Below the pieces are notes generated by a model. That model made no database searches. It was not told where the DNA came from and saw only the letters and a list, made by a program, of their open reading frames with translations. 64,000 nt of DNA from JBCCMA01 sp045107005. Its GTDB lineage: Bacteria; Pseudomonadota; Gammaproteobacteria; Steroidobacterales; JBCCMA01. Within the stretch, counting starts at the first letter, position 1; the number at the start of each line of letters is the position of its first letter. Positions 1-8,919 of this stretch are shown here, piece by piece. Where the stretch lies: positions 1-64,000 of the forward strand of contig JBGCFP010000021.1 in NCBI GenBank assembly GCA_045107005.1. The letters are read 5' to 3'. A program made the translations under genes and the position numbers.

Positions 1-80
1 GAGAGGTTTAAAGGCTGGTCTGAAGGTTATGTAGCGAGAGTCTAAAAAACCCCGCGCTCAAACGCGATAGCCGACGGCCC

Positions 81-107
81 AATATCGACCCCGTGGGGCC
101 CGATATT
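81..107. repeat. Hairpin, AATATCG/CGATATT with GC-rich core
   Basis: The arms AATATCG (81-87) and CGATATT (101-107) are perfectly complementary. Inside them CCCC (89-92) faces GGGG (95-98), so most of the element can fold. No T-run follows on either strand, so it is not a classical intrinsic terminator. It could be a structured 3' end of an upstream transcript or a repeated extragenic palindrome. Its function is unknown. Confidence 0.4.
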
Positions 108-237
108 CAGCACCAATGTCCAAAAGTGTGAACTCGCCCACAGTTATGGCATCGCGCAAACACAGAGTTGGTCGACAGAGCCTCGGTAGTGGCGGAGACC
201 TTGAGCAGGCGTCAGGCCGGTGCAGACCGGACTCGCA

Positions 238-260
238 GGTGGCAACTTACCGCTGCCACC
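238..260 (-). terminator. Possible hairpin terminator after oligopeptidase A
   Basis: The arms GGTGGCA (238-244) and TGCCACC (254-260) are perfectly complementary with a 9-nt loop, 16 bases beyond the stop codon of the minus-strand oligopeptidase gene. The position suits a transcript end. There is no T-run after the stem, so intrinsic termination is only a guess. Confidence 0.3.
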
Positions 261-276
261 CAAGCGCTCGGCGGTA

Positions 277-2298
277 TCAGGCGGCGTCTTCGATTCCGGT
301 GTGGCGCAGCAGCGCGTCCAGCGTGGGTTTGCGCCCGCGAAAATTAACGAACGCCTGCATGGCATCCATCGAGCCACCAATTTCCAAAACGGCACGTCGA
401 AAACGCTGGCCCGTTGAGCTGTCGAGAGTGGTGGTTTCTTCAAACGCACTGAACGCATCGGCGGACAGTACCTCTGCCCACTTGTAGCTGTAGTAGCCCG
501 CGGCATAGCCCCCACCAAAAACATGGGCGAACCCGTTGGCAAACCGGTTGTTGGGCGTCACCGGTACGACAGATACTTCGTTGCGCACTTCTTCCAGAAT
601 GGCACTGACGCTCTTGCCGTTGCCGTATTCCTGGTGAATGCGCATGTCGAACAAAGCGAATTCAAGTTGACGAACCATGTGCATGCCGGATTGGAAATCG
701 CGCGTGCCGAGCAGTCGTTCGAAGACGTCTTCGGGGAGTGGCTCACCGGTTTCAAAATGGCCCGAAATCATTGGCAGCACTTCATCCGTCCAGACAAAGT
801 TTTCCATGAACTGACTGGGCAGTTCGACCACGTCCCACGGCACGCCGTTGATGCCGGAGATGCTCGGGTAGTCGACTTTGGTCAGCAACAAATGCAGCGT
901 GTGACCGAACTCGTGGAACAGCGTGACGATTTCACCGTGCGTCAGCAGCCCGGGCTGGCTGCCCGAGGGCGGCATGAAATTGCACACCAGATACGCGACC
1001 GGTGTGCGCAGCTCGTCGTTAAAGCGCTTGCGGCCGATACACTCGTCCATCCATGCGCCGCCACGCTTCTTGTCGCGTGCGTAGAGATCCACGAAGAATT
1101 GCCCCAGCACGTCGCCATCCTTGTCGCGCACCGCGTACAGCTCGACGCTCGGGTGCCAGGTGGCACCACAGGGTTGCTGTTCGATGGTGACACCGTAGAG
1201 GCGCTGGGTTACCTCGAACAGGCCAGCCATGGCGCGTTCCACTGGAAAATAGGGGCGCAACTCCTCGTCGGAAACGAGGTAGCGTTCTTTTTGTACTATC
1301 TCGGAGTAGTAAGCGACGTCCCAGGCATTGAGAGAGCGGCCAGCCGAAGCCTCCAGCTCGTCAAAATCGGCGCGTGCAATGCCGTGAGTGCGCGACGCCA
1401 GGTCGCGCAAAAACTGCATGACCTCGTCGGTCGAATCGGCCATTTTCGTTGCCAGTGAGTAGGCCGCGTAGTTGTCAAACCCGATGTGCCTGGCCAGCGC
1501 GTGACGCAACTTCAAAATGCGTTCCATGATTGGACCGTTATCGAATTTGCCGGCGTGCGGGCCCTGATCCGACGCGCGGGTCACCCAGGCGTCATAAAAA
1601 CGTTTGCGCAGTGACTCGCTGTGCGCGTGCCCGGCGATCGCGAAGTAGGACGGGAAATCCAGTCCGAACCACCACCCTTCGACGTCGCGCGACCGCGCTT
1701 CACTCGCCGCACGGGCAATAGCTTGCTCCGGCACGCCGTCCAGTTCGGCTTCGTCAGTGGCGATGTACGACCAGGCGTTGCTGGCGTCGAGCAGATTTTC
1801 CTCAAACTTGGACTGCAGCGTAGACAGCTCGAGCATCAACGAGCGCACTTCATTGCGGGTCTCGTCATCCAGATGCACGCCCGACAGCTTGAAATCGCGC
1901 AGCGTGTTCGCGACCAGTTTTTTCTGCGCCTCGTCGAACTCATCGCCAAGCCTTTCTTGCAGTGACTCAAAGGCGTCGAACAGCGCACGGTTCTGGCCCA
2001 GCTCCGTCGCATAGTCGGTGAGCTTGCCCAGGCAGGCGTTGTAGGCGTCGCGTAATTCATCGTTGTTGGCCACGGCATTCAGGTGGCTGACCGGCGACCA
2101 CACGCGGTCCAGCCGGTGCTGCATGGATTCCATGGCTTCCACCAGCGAGGCCCAGGTGTGCGCGCCATCTTGTTGCGTCAGTGCGGCGATGCCAGCCCGA
2201 TTATCCGCCAGGACCTGATCGATGGCGGGTTCAACGTGGCGTGGCTTGATCGCCGCAAAGGCGGGCAACCCGACCGTATCGAGAAGTGGATTCGACAT
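277..2298 (-). CDS. prlC: Oligopeptidase A (M3 family zinc metallopeptidase)
   Basis: A cytoplasmic M3-family metallopeptidase of 673 residues, the usual length for oligopeptidase A, which degrades short peptides including cleaved signal peptides. The zinc site HEFGH lies at residues 462-466 (both histidines and the glutamate present), followed by the family's downstream region with a further zinc ligand glutamate in an ELPSQFMEN context. The C-terminal FGGGYAAGYYSYKWAE segment is characteristic of the M3A group. There is no signal peptide. The ATG start gives MSNPLLD, a normal N-terminus for the family. It is transcribed alone on the minus strand, with a hairpin 16 bases past the stop. The assignment to PrlC rather than Dcp rests on length and overall look. 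Confidence 0.93.
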   Translation of the reverse strand: MSNPLLDTVGLPAFAAIKPRHVEPAIDQVLADNRAGIAALTQQDGAHTWASLVEAMESMQHRLDRVWSPVSHLNAVANNDELRDAYNACLGKLTDYATELGQNRALFDAFESLQERLGDEFDEAQKKLVANTLRDFKLSGVHLDDETRNEVRSLMLELSTLQSKFEENLLDASNAWSYIATDEAELDGVPEQAIARAASEARSRDVEGWWFGLDFPSYFAIAGHAHSESLRKRFYDAWVTRASDQGPHAGKFDNGPIMERILKLRHALARHIGFDNYAAYSLATKMADSTDEVMQFLRDLASRTHGIARADFDELEASAGRSLNAWDVAYYSEIVQKERYLVSDEELRPYFPVERAMAGLFEVTQRLYGVTIEQQPCGATWHPSVELYAVRDKDGDVLGQFFVDLYARDKKRGGAWMDECIGRKRFNDELRTPVAYLVCNFMPPSGSQPGLLTHGEIVTLFHEFGHTLHLLLTKVDYPSISGINGVPWDVVELPSQFMENFVWTDEVLPMISGHFETGEPLPEDVFERLLGTRDFQSGMHMVRQLEFALFDMRIHQEYGNGKSVSAILEEVRNEVSVVPVTPNNRFANGFAHVFGGGYAAGYYSYKWAEVLSADAFSAFEETTTLDSSTGQRFRRAVLEIGGSMDAMQAFVNFRGRKPTLDALLRHTGIEDAA

Positions 2299-2427
2299 AT
2301 AAATAAACGCCCGGAAGCGGGAAATCAGAGGTCGCAGACGATACCCTAAATCGGGCGCTGGATAAATCGCAGAATCTCTATGGTGCGGCGCAAAATAGGG
2401 CGTCGCAGGGGCGACTCTTGGGTCAGA

Positions 2428-3312
2428 CTAAAGCCAGGAGGCGATCATCCAAAGAGCCAGCGTGCAAGATAGCGCAGCGGCGAGCCCGTAGCCTGTCATT
2501 TGGCGGTTGAGCCGCTTGGCGTAAATCTGTTCGTGTTCACCGGCAATCAAAAACGGGCGACCGTCATCCGGGACACGGATGACGTTGACCCCCGGTTGTA
2601 CGGAAAGCTCACGGTGTTCCCGGCCAAGCTCCTGGCGCGCTTCGCGGCGTGCCTCGGCCCATTCGGCCGCGTCGATCTGACCGTCCCGGTTGGCATCAAA
2701 CCGGCGCAACAGGCTGTCCTGATCACGCTTCCAATCGCGCAGTCTTTCGCTCAACTCAGCATCGTGATCCCAGTTGTCCACGCCGGTGAAGGTCGTGAAC
2801 CAACCAATAATGTGCAGCTCATCGCCAGGTTTGATGTAAAGCTCGGTGTGGCGCACTTCGCCGCGTTTGGCGAGTCCGGCGCCTCGTTTGCCACGCGTAA
2901 CCCGGCGATGTCCGGCGGTGACTTGCGCGCCTTCCGGGTCGACGACACACGTACCGGTTGCGTCACGGATATAAAACAACTCGTCGCTGGTTTCATGATC
3001 AACGCTTACCCAGTTTTTGCCGTTATAGCGTTGCGTGCTTAGCGACCACCACACGCAGTTAAACAACGACATCGGCGCGCGAATCACCGGTCCGTCCATC
3101 AACTCCGCAATGCCGGCGAGCTCGACGTAACCCTGGTGTGCGGAGCGGGTGCGAGAGGTGGGCAGATCTTCGAGCATGCGGCGCGTGCGCAGCGCTCGAA
3201 ACGCACTCCTTGCGCTCATGCCGAAGACCACCAACGGCAGGGCGACAAACACAGCGATCTCGAAGGCCGATACATTCATCACAGCGCCGGAGGCACGGTC
3301 GAGCGCGCTCAA
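2428..3312 (-). CDS. GIDE-domain membrane protein with an internal EF-hand
   Basis: A 294-residue membrane protein resembling the bacterial GIDE / E3-ligase-like family, which is often found beside LemA. A hydrophobic segment at about residues 16-32 and another at the C-terminus (about 272-292) bracket a soluble domain. The soluble part contains a canonical 12-residue EF-hand loop at 206-217 (DANRDGQIDAAE, with D206, N208, D210, D214 and E217 in the calcium positions). Bacterial GIDE proteins lack a RING finger and I see none here, so ligase activity should not be inferred. It lies 45 bases downstream of lemA on the same strand and is probably cotranscribed. A second in-frame ATG at 3279 (MNVSAF) is an equally good start; neither has a clear Shine-Dalgarno sequence. 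Confidence 0.75.
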   Translation of the reverse strand: MSALDRASGAVMNVSAFEIAVFVALPLVVFGMSARSAFRALRTRRMLEDLPTSRTRSAHQGYVELAGIAELMDGPVIRAPMSLFNCVWWSLSTQRYNGKNWVSVDHETSDELFYIRDATGTCVVDPEGAQVTAGHRRVTRGKRGAGLAKRGEVRHTELYIKPGDELHIIGWFTTFTGVDNWDHDAELSERLRDWKRDQDSLLRRFDANRDGQIDAAEWAEARREARQELGREHRELSVQPGVNVIRVPDDGRPFLIAGEHEQIYAKRLNRQMTGYGLAAALSCTLALWMIASWL

Positions 3313-3357
3313 ACCGCCGAGTCCATCGATGCTGGCGAGGCTTGCAACAGCCTGAGG

Positions 3358-3930
3358 CTAATTGCCGAACAGCTCTTTGACGTTGACATCAGTCAGTTCT
3401 TCATCCGTGAACTCAAGCAGCTCAGCGCCGTCAAATTTGAAGAAATTGGCAATGATCAGATCAGGGAAGTGAGCGATTCGAATGTTATTTTGATTGACCG
3501 ATTCGTTGTAAAACTCGCGGCGATCGGCGATGGATTCTTCCAGTGTCGAAATGCGCGTCTGCAAATGCTGGAACGACTCGTTGGCTTTGAGCTCGGGATA
3601 TTGCTCCGCTACCGCAAACAGATTGCCGAGCCCCATGCGCAATTGTCCCTCCGCCTTGCCCAATGCGCCGACGTCGCCGCTGGCTTGCGCTGACGATACA
3701 CGCGCGCGAGCTTCCATTACTTTTTCAAGCGTCTCCTGCTCGTAGCCCATGTACTGCTTACAGGTTTCGATAAGCTTGGGGATTTCTTCGTGCCGTTGGC
3801 GCAGCAGGACGTCAATGTTGGCCCAGGCTTTCTTGACGTTTTCACGCAGCGTGACCAAACCGTTGTAGATGGTGATAGCGTAGGCAAAAAGCACGCCGAC
3901 CAGCGCCAGAAAAACGAGAGTTGCGATCAT
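3358..3930 (-). CDS. lemA: LemA family protein
   Basis: A 190-residue LemA-family protein: one N-terminal transmembrane segment (about residues 2-20) followed by a long alpha-helical coiled-coil domain containing the family signature around VKKAWANIDVLLRQRHEEIP and a C-terminal YNESVNQNNIRIAHFPD-like region. The family is widespread and its biochemical function is unresolved; the topology is a short N-terminus with a large helical domain on the other side of the membrane. The start is supported by AAAGGA about 6 bases upstream of the ATG. It heads a two-gene minus-strand unit with the GIDE protein and is divergent from glutathione reductase. Confidence 0.92.
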   Translation of the reverse strand: MIATLVFLALVGVLFAYAITIYNGLVTLRENVKKAWANIDVLLRQRHEEIPKLIETCKQYMGYEQETLEKVMEARARVSSAQASGDVGALGKAEGQLRMGLGNLFAVAEQYPELKANESFQHLQTRISTLEESIADRREFYNESVNQNNIRIAHFPDLIIANFFKFDGAELLEFTDEELTDVNVKELFGN

Positions 3931-4062
3931 GGGCGTCCTTTGAAATTACGTCTTTCGCAAGCTCTAAAGTATACACTGGACAGTCGGAATCTGTTGTGTA
4001 CAGTGAGCGTCCGAACGATAGTCTGACAGTGCGTGCCGTGGGCAACGCAGCGAGAAAACACC

Positions 4063-5409
4063 ATGACAGAAACCTATGATCTGATTTCCCTGGGCGGCGG
4101 CAGCGGTGGCTTGGCCTGCGCGCAACGCGCCGCTCAATACGGGGCGCGTGCCGCGATTATCGAGCCAGCCCCGCTGGGCGGCACCTGCGTCAATGTCGGC
4201 TGCGTGCCCAAAAAAGTGATGTGGTACGCGTCGGATGTCGCCCACAGCGTCCACGATGCACCGGGCTACGGCATCAAGGCCAGCATCGAAAGCGTGGACT
4301 GGGCGGCGTTAAAGGCAGATCGAGATGCCTATGTTAAACGCCTCAACGGCATTTACGAGCGCAACCTCGACAAACGCGGTGTCGAATACATCGCCGGTCA
4401 CGGCCGCTTCGTCGATGCTCATACGATCGATATTGACGGGCGCCGCGTCACCGCCAGGCACATCGTCATCGCCACTGGCGGTCGGCCGCGTGTGCCGGAC
4501 CTGCCCGGGGCTGAACTCGGCATTACATCCGACGGATTTTTCGAACTGCCCGAGCAGCCCAAGCGAGTGGCTGTGGTCGGCAGCGGTTACATCGGCGTTG
4601 AGCTGGCTGGCGTCTTCGCGGGCTTGGGCTCGCAAGCCGATTTGATGATTCGCTTCGATAACGCGCTGCGCGATTTTGATCCGATGATTCAGGAGGGCCT
4701 GCTCGTTGCGTTGGCGGACAGCGGCGTCAACGTGGTGCCGCGCTTCGTTCCAACGGCAATCGAGGGCGAGCCCGGCGCGCTGATAGTTTGCGCGCAGGAC
4801 GGTCGCAAGGCCGGGCCGTACGAACAGGTGCTGTGGGCCATTGGTCGTGATCCGGCGACAGACCAAATTGATCTGCAGACCACGGGCGTAAAACTGGACG
4901 ACGCCGGGTTTGTTCCCACGGACAAGTTTCAGTGCACCAATGTCGAGGGCGTCTACGCGCTGGGTGACGTGACCGGCCGGGCACCGCTCACGCCGGTCGC
5001 CATTGCTGCCGGGCGCCGCCTTTCCGACCGTTTGTTTGACGGGCAAACGGATCGGCATCTGAACTACGACAACATCGCGACCGTGGTGTTCTCACATCCG
5101 ACCATCGGCACAGTGGGAATGACAGAGCCCCAGGCGCGCGAGCAATTCGGTGACGCGGTGAAGACATACACCAGCAAGTTTACGCCGATGTACCACCAGC
5201 TAACGGAACGCAAAACCCCGTGTTCGATGAAACTGGTCACCGCCGGTGACGACGAAAAAGTGGTCGGTGTACACGTGATTGGACCAGGTGCTGACGAGAT
5301 GCTGCAGGGTTTTGCCGTCGCGGTGAAAATGGGCGCAACCAAAGCCGATTTTGACGACACCGTTGCGATCCATCCCACCAGCGCGGAAGAGCTGGTTACC
5401 ATGACATGA
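4063..5409 (+). CDS. gor: Glutathione-disulfide reductase
   Basis: An FAD/NADPH-dependent flavoenzyme reducing glutathione disulfide in the cytoplasm; 448 residues from the ATG at 4063. The N-terminal FAD fold has GGGSGGLA at 11-18, and the redox-active disulfide is in GGTCVNVGCVPKK (C42 and C47), the form typical of glutathione reductases. The NADPH-binding GSGYIGVE segment follows, then the GDVTG FAD motif, and the C-terminal HPT motif supplies the catalytic histidine. An upstream in-frame GTG at 4033 would add ten residues (MPWATQRENT) unlike the family, so I prefer 4063. Its stop overlaps the next gene by ATGA, indicating translational coupling. Confidence 0.93.
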   Translation: MTETYDLISLGGGSGGLACAQRAAQYGARAAIIEPAPLGGTCVNVGCVPKKVMWYASDVAHSVHDAPGYGIKASIESVDWAALKADRDAYVKRLNGIYERNLDKRGVEYIAGHGRFVDAHTIDIDGRRVTARHIVIATGGRPRVPDLPGAELGITSDGFFELPEQPKRVAVVGSGYIGVELAGVFAGLGSQADLMIRFDNALRDFDPMIQEGLLVALADSGVNVVPRFVPTAIEGEPGALIVCAQDGRKAGPYEQVLWAIGRDPATDQIDLQTTGVKLDDAGFVPTDKFQCTNVEGVYALGDVTGRAPLTPVAIAAGRRLSDRLFDGQTDRHLNYDNIATVVFSHPTIGTVGMTEPQAREQFGDAVKTYTSKFTPMYHQLTERKTPCSMKLVTAGDDEKVVGVHVIGPGADEMLQGFAVAVKMGATKADFDDTVAIHPTSAEELVTMT

Positions 5410-5939
5410 ACGATGCAGTGCGCCCGCTCGGCGATACCGCACCGGTGCTCGGTGAGCGCGTTTTCGTCGATCCTTCGAGCGTCGTCATTGGCGACGTTAC
5501 GCTGGGTGACGACGTGTCGATCTGGCCCATGGCGGTGGTGCGCGGCGACGTCAACTACATTCGCGTCGGTGCGCGCACCAACGTGCAGGATGGCAGCGTT
5601 TTTCACGTTGCGCACGCTGGCGAGTTTGGTCCGGGTGCGCCGCTGATTGTCGGCGAAGATGTGACGGTTGGACACAAAGCTGTGCTGCACGCCTGCACGG
5701 TCGGTGATCGTTGTCTCATCGGCATTAACGCGGTGGTCATGGATCACGCCGTGGTTGAAGACGACGTGCTGCTGGCGGCCGGGTCCTTGGTCACGCCCAG
5801 AAAAGTGTTGCGCGCTGGTTGGCTCTACGCCGGGTCGCCCGCCAAAGCGATGCGCGAACTCAAACCCGAAGAGGTGGCCATGCTCAAATACTCGGCGCGC
5901 CACTACGTCAAAGTCAAAGACCGTCACCGCGCGGGCTGA
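5406..5939 (+). CDS. Gamma-carbonic-anhydrase-like protein (YrdA family)
   Basis: A 177-residue left-handed beta-helix protein built from hexapeptide repeats, of the gamma-carbonic-anhydrase / YrdA family. The three histidines expected to bind metal are in place: H67 (VFHVAH), H90 and H95 (GHKAVLH). Many family members bind zinc without demonstrated carbonic anhydrase activity, so the reaction is uncertain. The start overlaps the stop of gor as ATGA. A perfect 10-bp hairpin directly after the stop separates it from the convergent TPR gene. Confidence 0.88.
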   Translation: MNDAVRPLGDTAPVLGERVFVDPSSVVIGDVTLGDDVSIWPMAVVRGDVNYIRVGARTNVQDGSVFHVAHAGEFGPGAPLIVGEDVTVGHKAVLHACTVGDRCLIGINAVVMDHAVVEDDVLLAAGSLVTPRKVLRAGWLYAGSPAKAMRELKPEEVAMLKYSARHYVKVKDRHRAG

Positions 5940-5943
5940 TCCA

Positions 5944-5968
5944 AGCGACTAACCTGTCGTTAGTCGCT
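5944..5968. terminator. Perfect 10-bp hairpin between convergent genes
   Basis: AGCGACTAAC (5944-5953) and GTTAGTCGCT (5959-5968) form a perfect stem with a 5-nt loop, lying between the stop of the carbonic-anhydrase-like gene and within the last codons of the convergent TPR gene. On the plus strand a short TTTT follows eight bases later. The placement suggests a shared transcription end; the weak T-run leaves the mechanism open. Confidence 0.5.
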
Positions 5969-7082
5969 GCAGCGCTTTTGTGGCGCGCTCCATTCCCGGT
6001 TCCAGCTTAAGGGCCTCGCGCATGTGGCGGGTCGCCGTTGGCTTGTCTCCGGCACGCACGGCGCACAGTCCCAGATAATAGTGCCCGAGCGCGTGATCGG
6101 GATGCGCTTGCACCAACTGCTCAAACTGCTTTTTGGCCGCCGCGTCTTGCTTGACGGCCAGCAGCAGCTCACCGAGTTGCGTTAACGCTTGTGCATGCGT
6201 GGGTTCGACCGTGAGCGCCAGCGACAGCCGCTGCGCACTGCGGCGTAAATCGTTGGCCTCAAGTGCTGCATTCGCTTGATCGATGTAATACGCCGGCGGA
6301 TGCAGATGCGCCTGCATGATCACGAGCAGCGGATCGGCAATGCGCGGAATGCGTTCACCGCGCTGCGACAACGCCGCTTTGGCGCGCTCGATGTCGCCGA
6401 GTTTGCGGTAGGTCAGACCAAGACGGTAGTAAAGCTGGCTTGCTTGCGGGTCGATCGATAGTGCTTGTTGGTAAAGCTGTGCCGCCGTCTGCGGGTCATC
6501 GCGGTCGGCCGCAATATCTGCGAGGCCCGCCAGCGCGGCGGCACTGTTCGGCTGCCGCGCAATGACGTCGTCGAGAACGCGTTGCGCTGGCTCCAGATCA
6601 CCCAGCTGCAGGATCAAAAGGCCCAGCCGCGTGGCGCCCGCTACGTTGTCCGGCACCAGTTCGAGCGACTGCTTGTAATTGGCGATCGCGTTGTCGAATT
6701 CGCCGGTTTCTTCTTCGTGCACCGCCAGGTAGTAGGGCCAGCGATGATTCGTCGGGTCGAGGCGCTGTGCATTGATAAAACACGCAGCAGCGGCTTCTTG
6801 CTGCTGGTGCGCTTGATAGTGCAAGCCCAGCTTGCCAAACGCCGCTCCAAGATCAACACCGTCCAGCGTGGTTGACTCGGTGCGAAAGCGTGCCAGCGCT
6901 GGTGCCAGGCTCGCGGTGATCTCGGGTTTGAACGCCAGCGGGTCCGGGTGTGAGATCTCCAGCAGTGCAACCTGCGGCGGCGCAGGTGCGGCTTGCAGTT
7001 GAGCTGGCGTTTCGGGCGCGCCACAGCCTGTACACAGCCAACATGCCAGGCACAGTGTTGGACAGAGCCGGCGACCGGTCAC
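5949..7082 (-). CDS. TPR-repeat lipoprotein
   Basis: A predicted lipoprotein with many tetratricopeptide repeats. I place the start at the GTG at 7082, giving 377 residues beginning VTGRRLCPTLCLACWLC, a hydrophobic signal ending in a lipobox-like LCTGC. The GTG overlaps the stop of the upstream FG-GAP gene as GTGA, which explains why a longer upstream ATG (7148) would run deep into that gene. After a short linker the protein consists of about eight TPR units (for example PNSAAALAGLADIAADRDD and AHPDHALGHYYLGLCAVRAG). TPRs scaffold protein interactions; a TPR protein paired with a UnbV-type protein is a recurrent arrangement, but its task is not known. Confidence 0.82.
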   Translation of the reverse strand: MTGRRLCPTLCLACWLCTGCGAPETPAQLQAAPAPPQVALLEISHPDPLAFKPEITASLAPALARFRTESTTLDGVDLGAAFGKLGLHYQAHQQQEAAAACFINAQRLDPTNHRWPYYLAVHEEETGEFDNAIANYKQSLELVPDNVAGATRLGLLILQLGDLEPAQRVLDDVIARQPNSAAALAGLADIAADRDDPQTAAQLYQQALSIDPQASQLYYRLGLTYRKLGDIERAKAALSQRGERIPRIADPLLVIMQAHLHPPAYYIDQANAALEANDLRRSAQRLSLALTVEPTHAQALTQLGELLLAVKQDAAAKKQFEQLVQAHPDHALGHYYLGLCAVRAGDKPTATRHMREALKLEPGMERATKALQRLTTG

Positions 7083-8761
7083 GGCGAAATCTCGTGGTAC
7101 AGGTCGACCGCAAGGTCTTTGATCGTTCGGGTCTGCGCATCGGGCCATAGCACAGTTACCGTGACCGGTGAGTCGGAGGCGCCAAGACCGACGCGCACGC
7201 GGGCATCGTTGGCGCTGGCGTAACTGCCGTCACTGCGAACCGAACGCACCTGCTCAAGCTCATCGGCGATGACAGTGACGACTGCGCCGAGCGCATCGCG
7301 TCCGTCTTTGGTCGTAATGCGCAAACCGATCCAGTGGTTTGGCCCGGCGTATTGATTGGCAAGCAGTCGCGCCGGTCCGTTGTTGTTGGTGATGATGACG
7401 TCGGTGTCGCCATCGTTGTCCAGATCCCCGAACGCCGCGCCCCGGCTGACTTCGGACAACGCAAACGCCGGACCGGCTGTTGCGGTAATCTCGCGATAGC
7501 GACCGTCACCGACATTTTCGAACAATTGATTGGGTTGATGCAGCGGGTAAGGGTCGCTCTTGAGCAGGAGCGCCTCAATTTTACGTACCGCACCGTTCAC
7601 GCTGAGCAAATCGAGGTCGCCGTCGTGATCAAAATCCAGCCAGGCGGTGCCAAACCCGGTGTAGCTGAACGAGTCCGACGCCAGCCCCATCGCGATGCTG
7701 CGATCTTCAAACCATCCCTGGCCGTCGTTGACGTAAAGCGTGTTGGTTTCCTGGCGCAGGTGCGTCATGAACAAATCCATGTCGCCGTCGCCGTCAAAGT
7801 CCGCTGCGTCGACGCCCATGCTGGCCTCGGCCATGCCGTCCTTGTTGACGGCCACGCCGGCCAGCAGAGATTCATCGCTGAACGTCAGGTCACCCTGGTT
7901 CATCCACAGCTGATTGGCCACGCCGTCGTTGGCGACATAAATATCGAGATCACCGTCGCCGTCAAAGTCCGCGGTCGAGATGCCCAGCGCTCCGCCCCAC
8001 GCTTTGGTAATGCCCGACGCCTCGCTGATGTCCTTGAATACGCCGCCGCCTTGATTGTGAAACAGGCGGTCGGTTTCGCCGGCGCCGCGCAACGGGCCGC
8101 AGTAGTCGTCGAAGCGTTGCGCCAGTTTGCACACGCGTTGCTTGCTGTTGTCGTGCTTCAGGTAATTGCCAACGTACAGATCAAGCAGGCCGTCAGCATC
8201 GATGTCGACGAACGATGCGCTAACCGACCAGCGCCCGTCATCAACGCCGGCGCTCTTCGTGATGTCGGTAAACGTGCCGTCGCCGTCGTTGCGCCAAAGC
8301 TGATTGCTGCCGAAATTCATAGTGTACAAATCGACGTCGCCGTCGTTGTCGATGTCGGCGGCGGCGACACCCATGCCGTAGCCATCGCCGCGAATGCCCG
8401 ATTCCTCAGTCACGTCTGTGAATCGCAGCTGCGCGCAAGGCGTCGCACAGTCGTTGCGATAAAGACGATCGCGCAAGGGTTCGCTGTCGCTCGGCGGGAA
8501 CAGCGCGTCGTCGAGCGTTTTCCCGGCGCCGAGCATGTTCCCCTGGAGCAGATACACGTCCAGGTCACCGTCGTTGTCGTAGTCGAAGACGGCTCCCCCG
8601 GCACCCATCATTTCCGGAAAATAGTGTGCGCCGGACATACCGTTAAAATGGGTGAACGTCAGACTGCTCTGCGCGGCAACGTCGTCAAACAGCTGCGCAC
8701 TGACGCCGCCACTGACACAAGCCAAAACGCCGGTCAGCGCAACTCGAAGGGGATGTTTCAA
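7079..8761 (-). CDS. Secreted FG-GAP/VCBS repeat protein with C-terminal ASPIC/UnbV domain
   Basis: A 560-residue exported protein with a cleavable signal (MKHPLRVALTGVLACVSGGVSAQ). The body is a chain of FG-GAP/VCBS-type repeats, each with a calcium-binding DxDxDGD loop (for example FDYDNDGDLDVYL, ADIDNDGDVDLYT, VDIDADGLLDLYV, ADFDGDGDLDIYV, LDFDHDGDLDLLS), expected to form a beta-propeller. The C-terminal segment (about 470-555, starting near GPNHWIGLRITT) is the ASPIC/UnbV domain. The family is called CRTAC1-like. Its stop is coupled to the TPR lipoprotein by a GTGA overlap, so the two probably act together at the cell surface or in the periplasm. The repeated aspartate codons create a long antisense open frame that I consider spurious. 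Confidence 0.88.
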   Translation of the reverse strand: MKHPLRVALTGVLACVSGGVSAQLFDDVAAQSSLTFTHFNGMSGAHYFPEMMGAGGAVFDYDNDGDLDVYLLQGNMLGAGKTLDDALFPPSDSEPLRDRLYRNDCATPCAQLRFTDVTEESGIRGDGYGMGVAAADIDNDGDVDLYTMNFGSNQLWRNDGDGTFTDITKSAGVDDGRWSVSASFVDIDADGLLDLYVGNYLKHDNSKQRVCKLAQRFDDYCGPLRGAGETDRLFHNQGGGVFKDISEASGITKAWGGALGISTADFDGDGDLDIYVANDGVANQLWMNQGDLTFSDESLLAGVAVNKDGMAEASMGVDAADFDGDGDMDLFMTHLRQETNTLYVNDGQGWFEDRSIAMGLASDSFSYTGFGTAWLDFDHDGDLDLLSVNGAVRKIEALLLKSDPYPLHQPNQLFENVGDGRYREITATAGPAFALSEVSRGAAFGDLDNDGDTDVIITNNNGPARLLANQYAGPNHWIGLRITTKDGRDALGAVVTVIADELEQVRSVRSDGSYASANDARVRVGLGASDSPVTVTVLWPDAQTRTIKDLAVDLYHEISP

Positions 8762-8919
8762 GGGCTACCCTCTGGTCGCGCGTTCAACGCGAACGCGGGC
8801 ACGACAGACGAAAGTGGATGCCAAAACTGGCGGGTGTACAGAAAACATCGCGGTAATGGGGCCTGAATGTCAAAACCCGGATTGTACAGGACGCTGGCGA
8901 TCCGAGCGTTGCGTCGGGC

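Larger units (their letters stand above)
1..276. other. Window-edge non-coding stretch with hairpins
   Basis: No convincing gene is seen here. Frame 1 is open from the window edge to a TAA at 43-45 and could be the last 14 codons of a plus-strand gene beginning outside the window, but this is too short to identify. The rest lies downstream of the minus-strand oligopeptidase gene and holds two inverted repeats listed separately. No tRNA cloverleaf was recognised. Confidence 0.4.

Noticed and set aside
61..276. Possible 6S RNA, suggested by a CGATATTCA segment
   Set aside because: Beyond that short match I could not pair a closing stem or a central bubble typical of 6S RNA, and the neighbouring gene is not the usual partner.
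523..1458. 311-residue plus-strand open frame
   Set aside because: It is antisense to the well-supported oligopeptidase A gene and reflects high GC content.
7334..8866. 510-residue plus-strand open frame
   Set aside because: It lies antisense to the FG-GAP gene, whose repeated GAC/GGC codons avoid stops on the other strand; the translation has no domain, signal or ribosome site.
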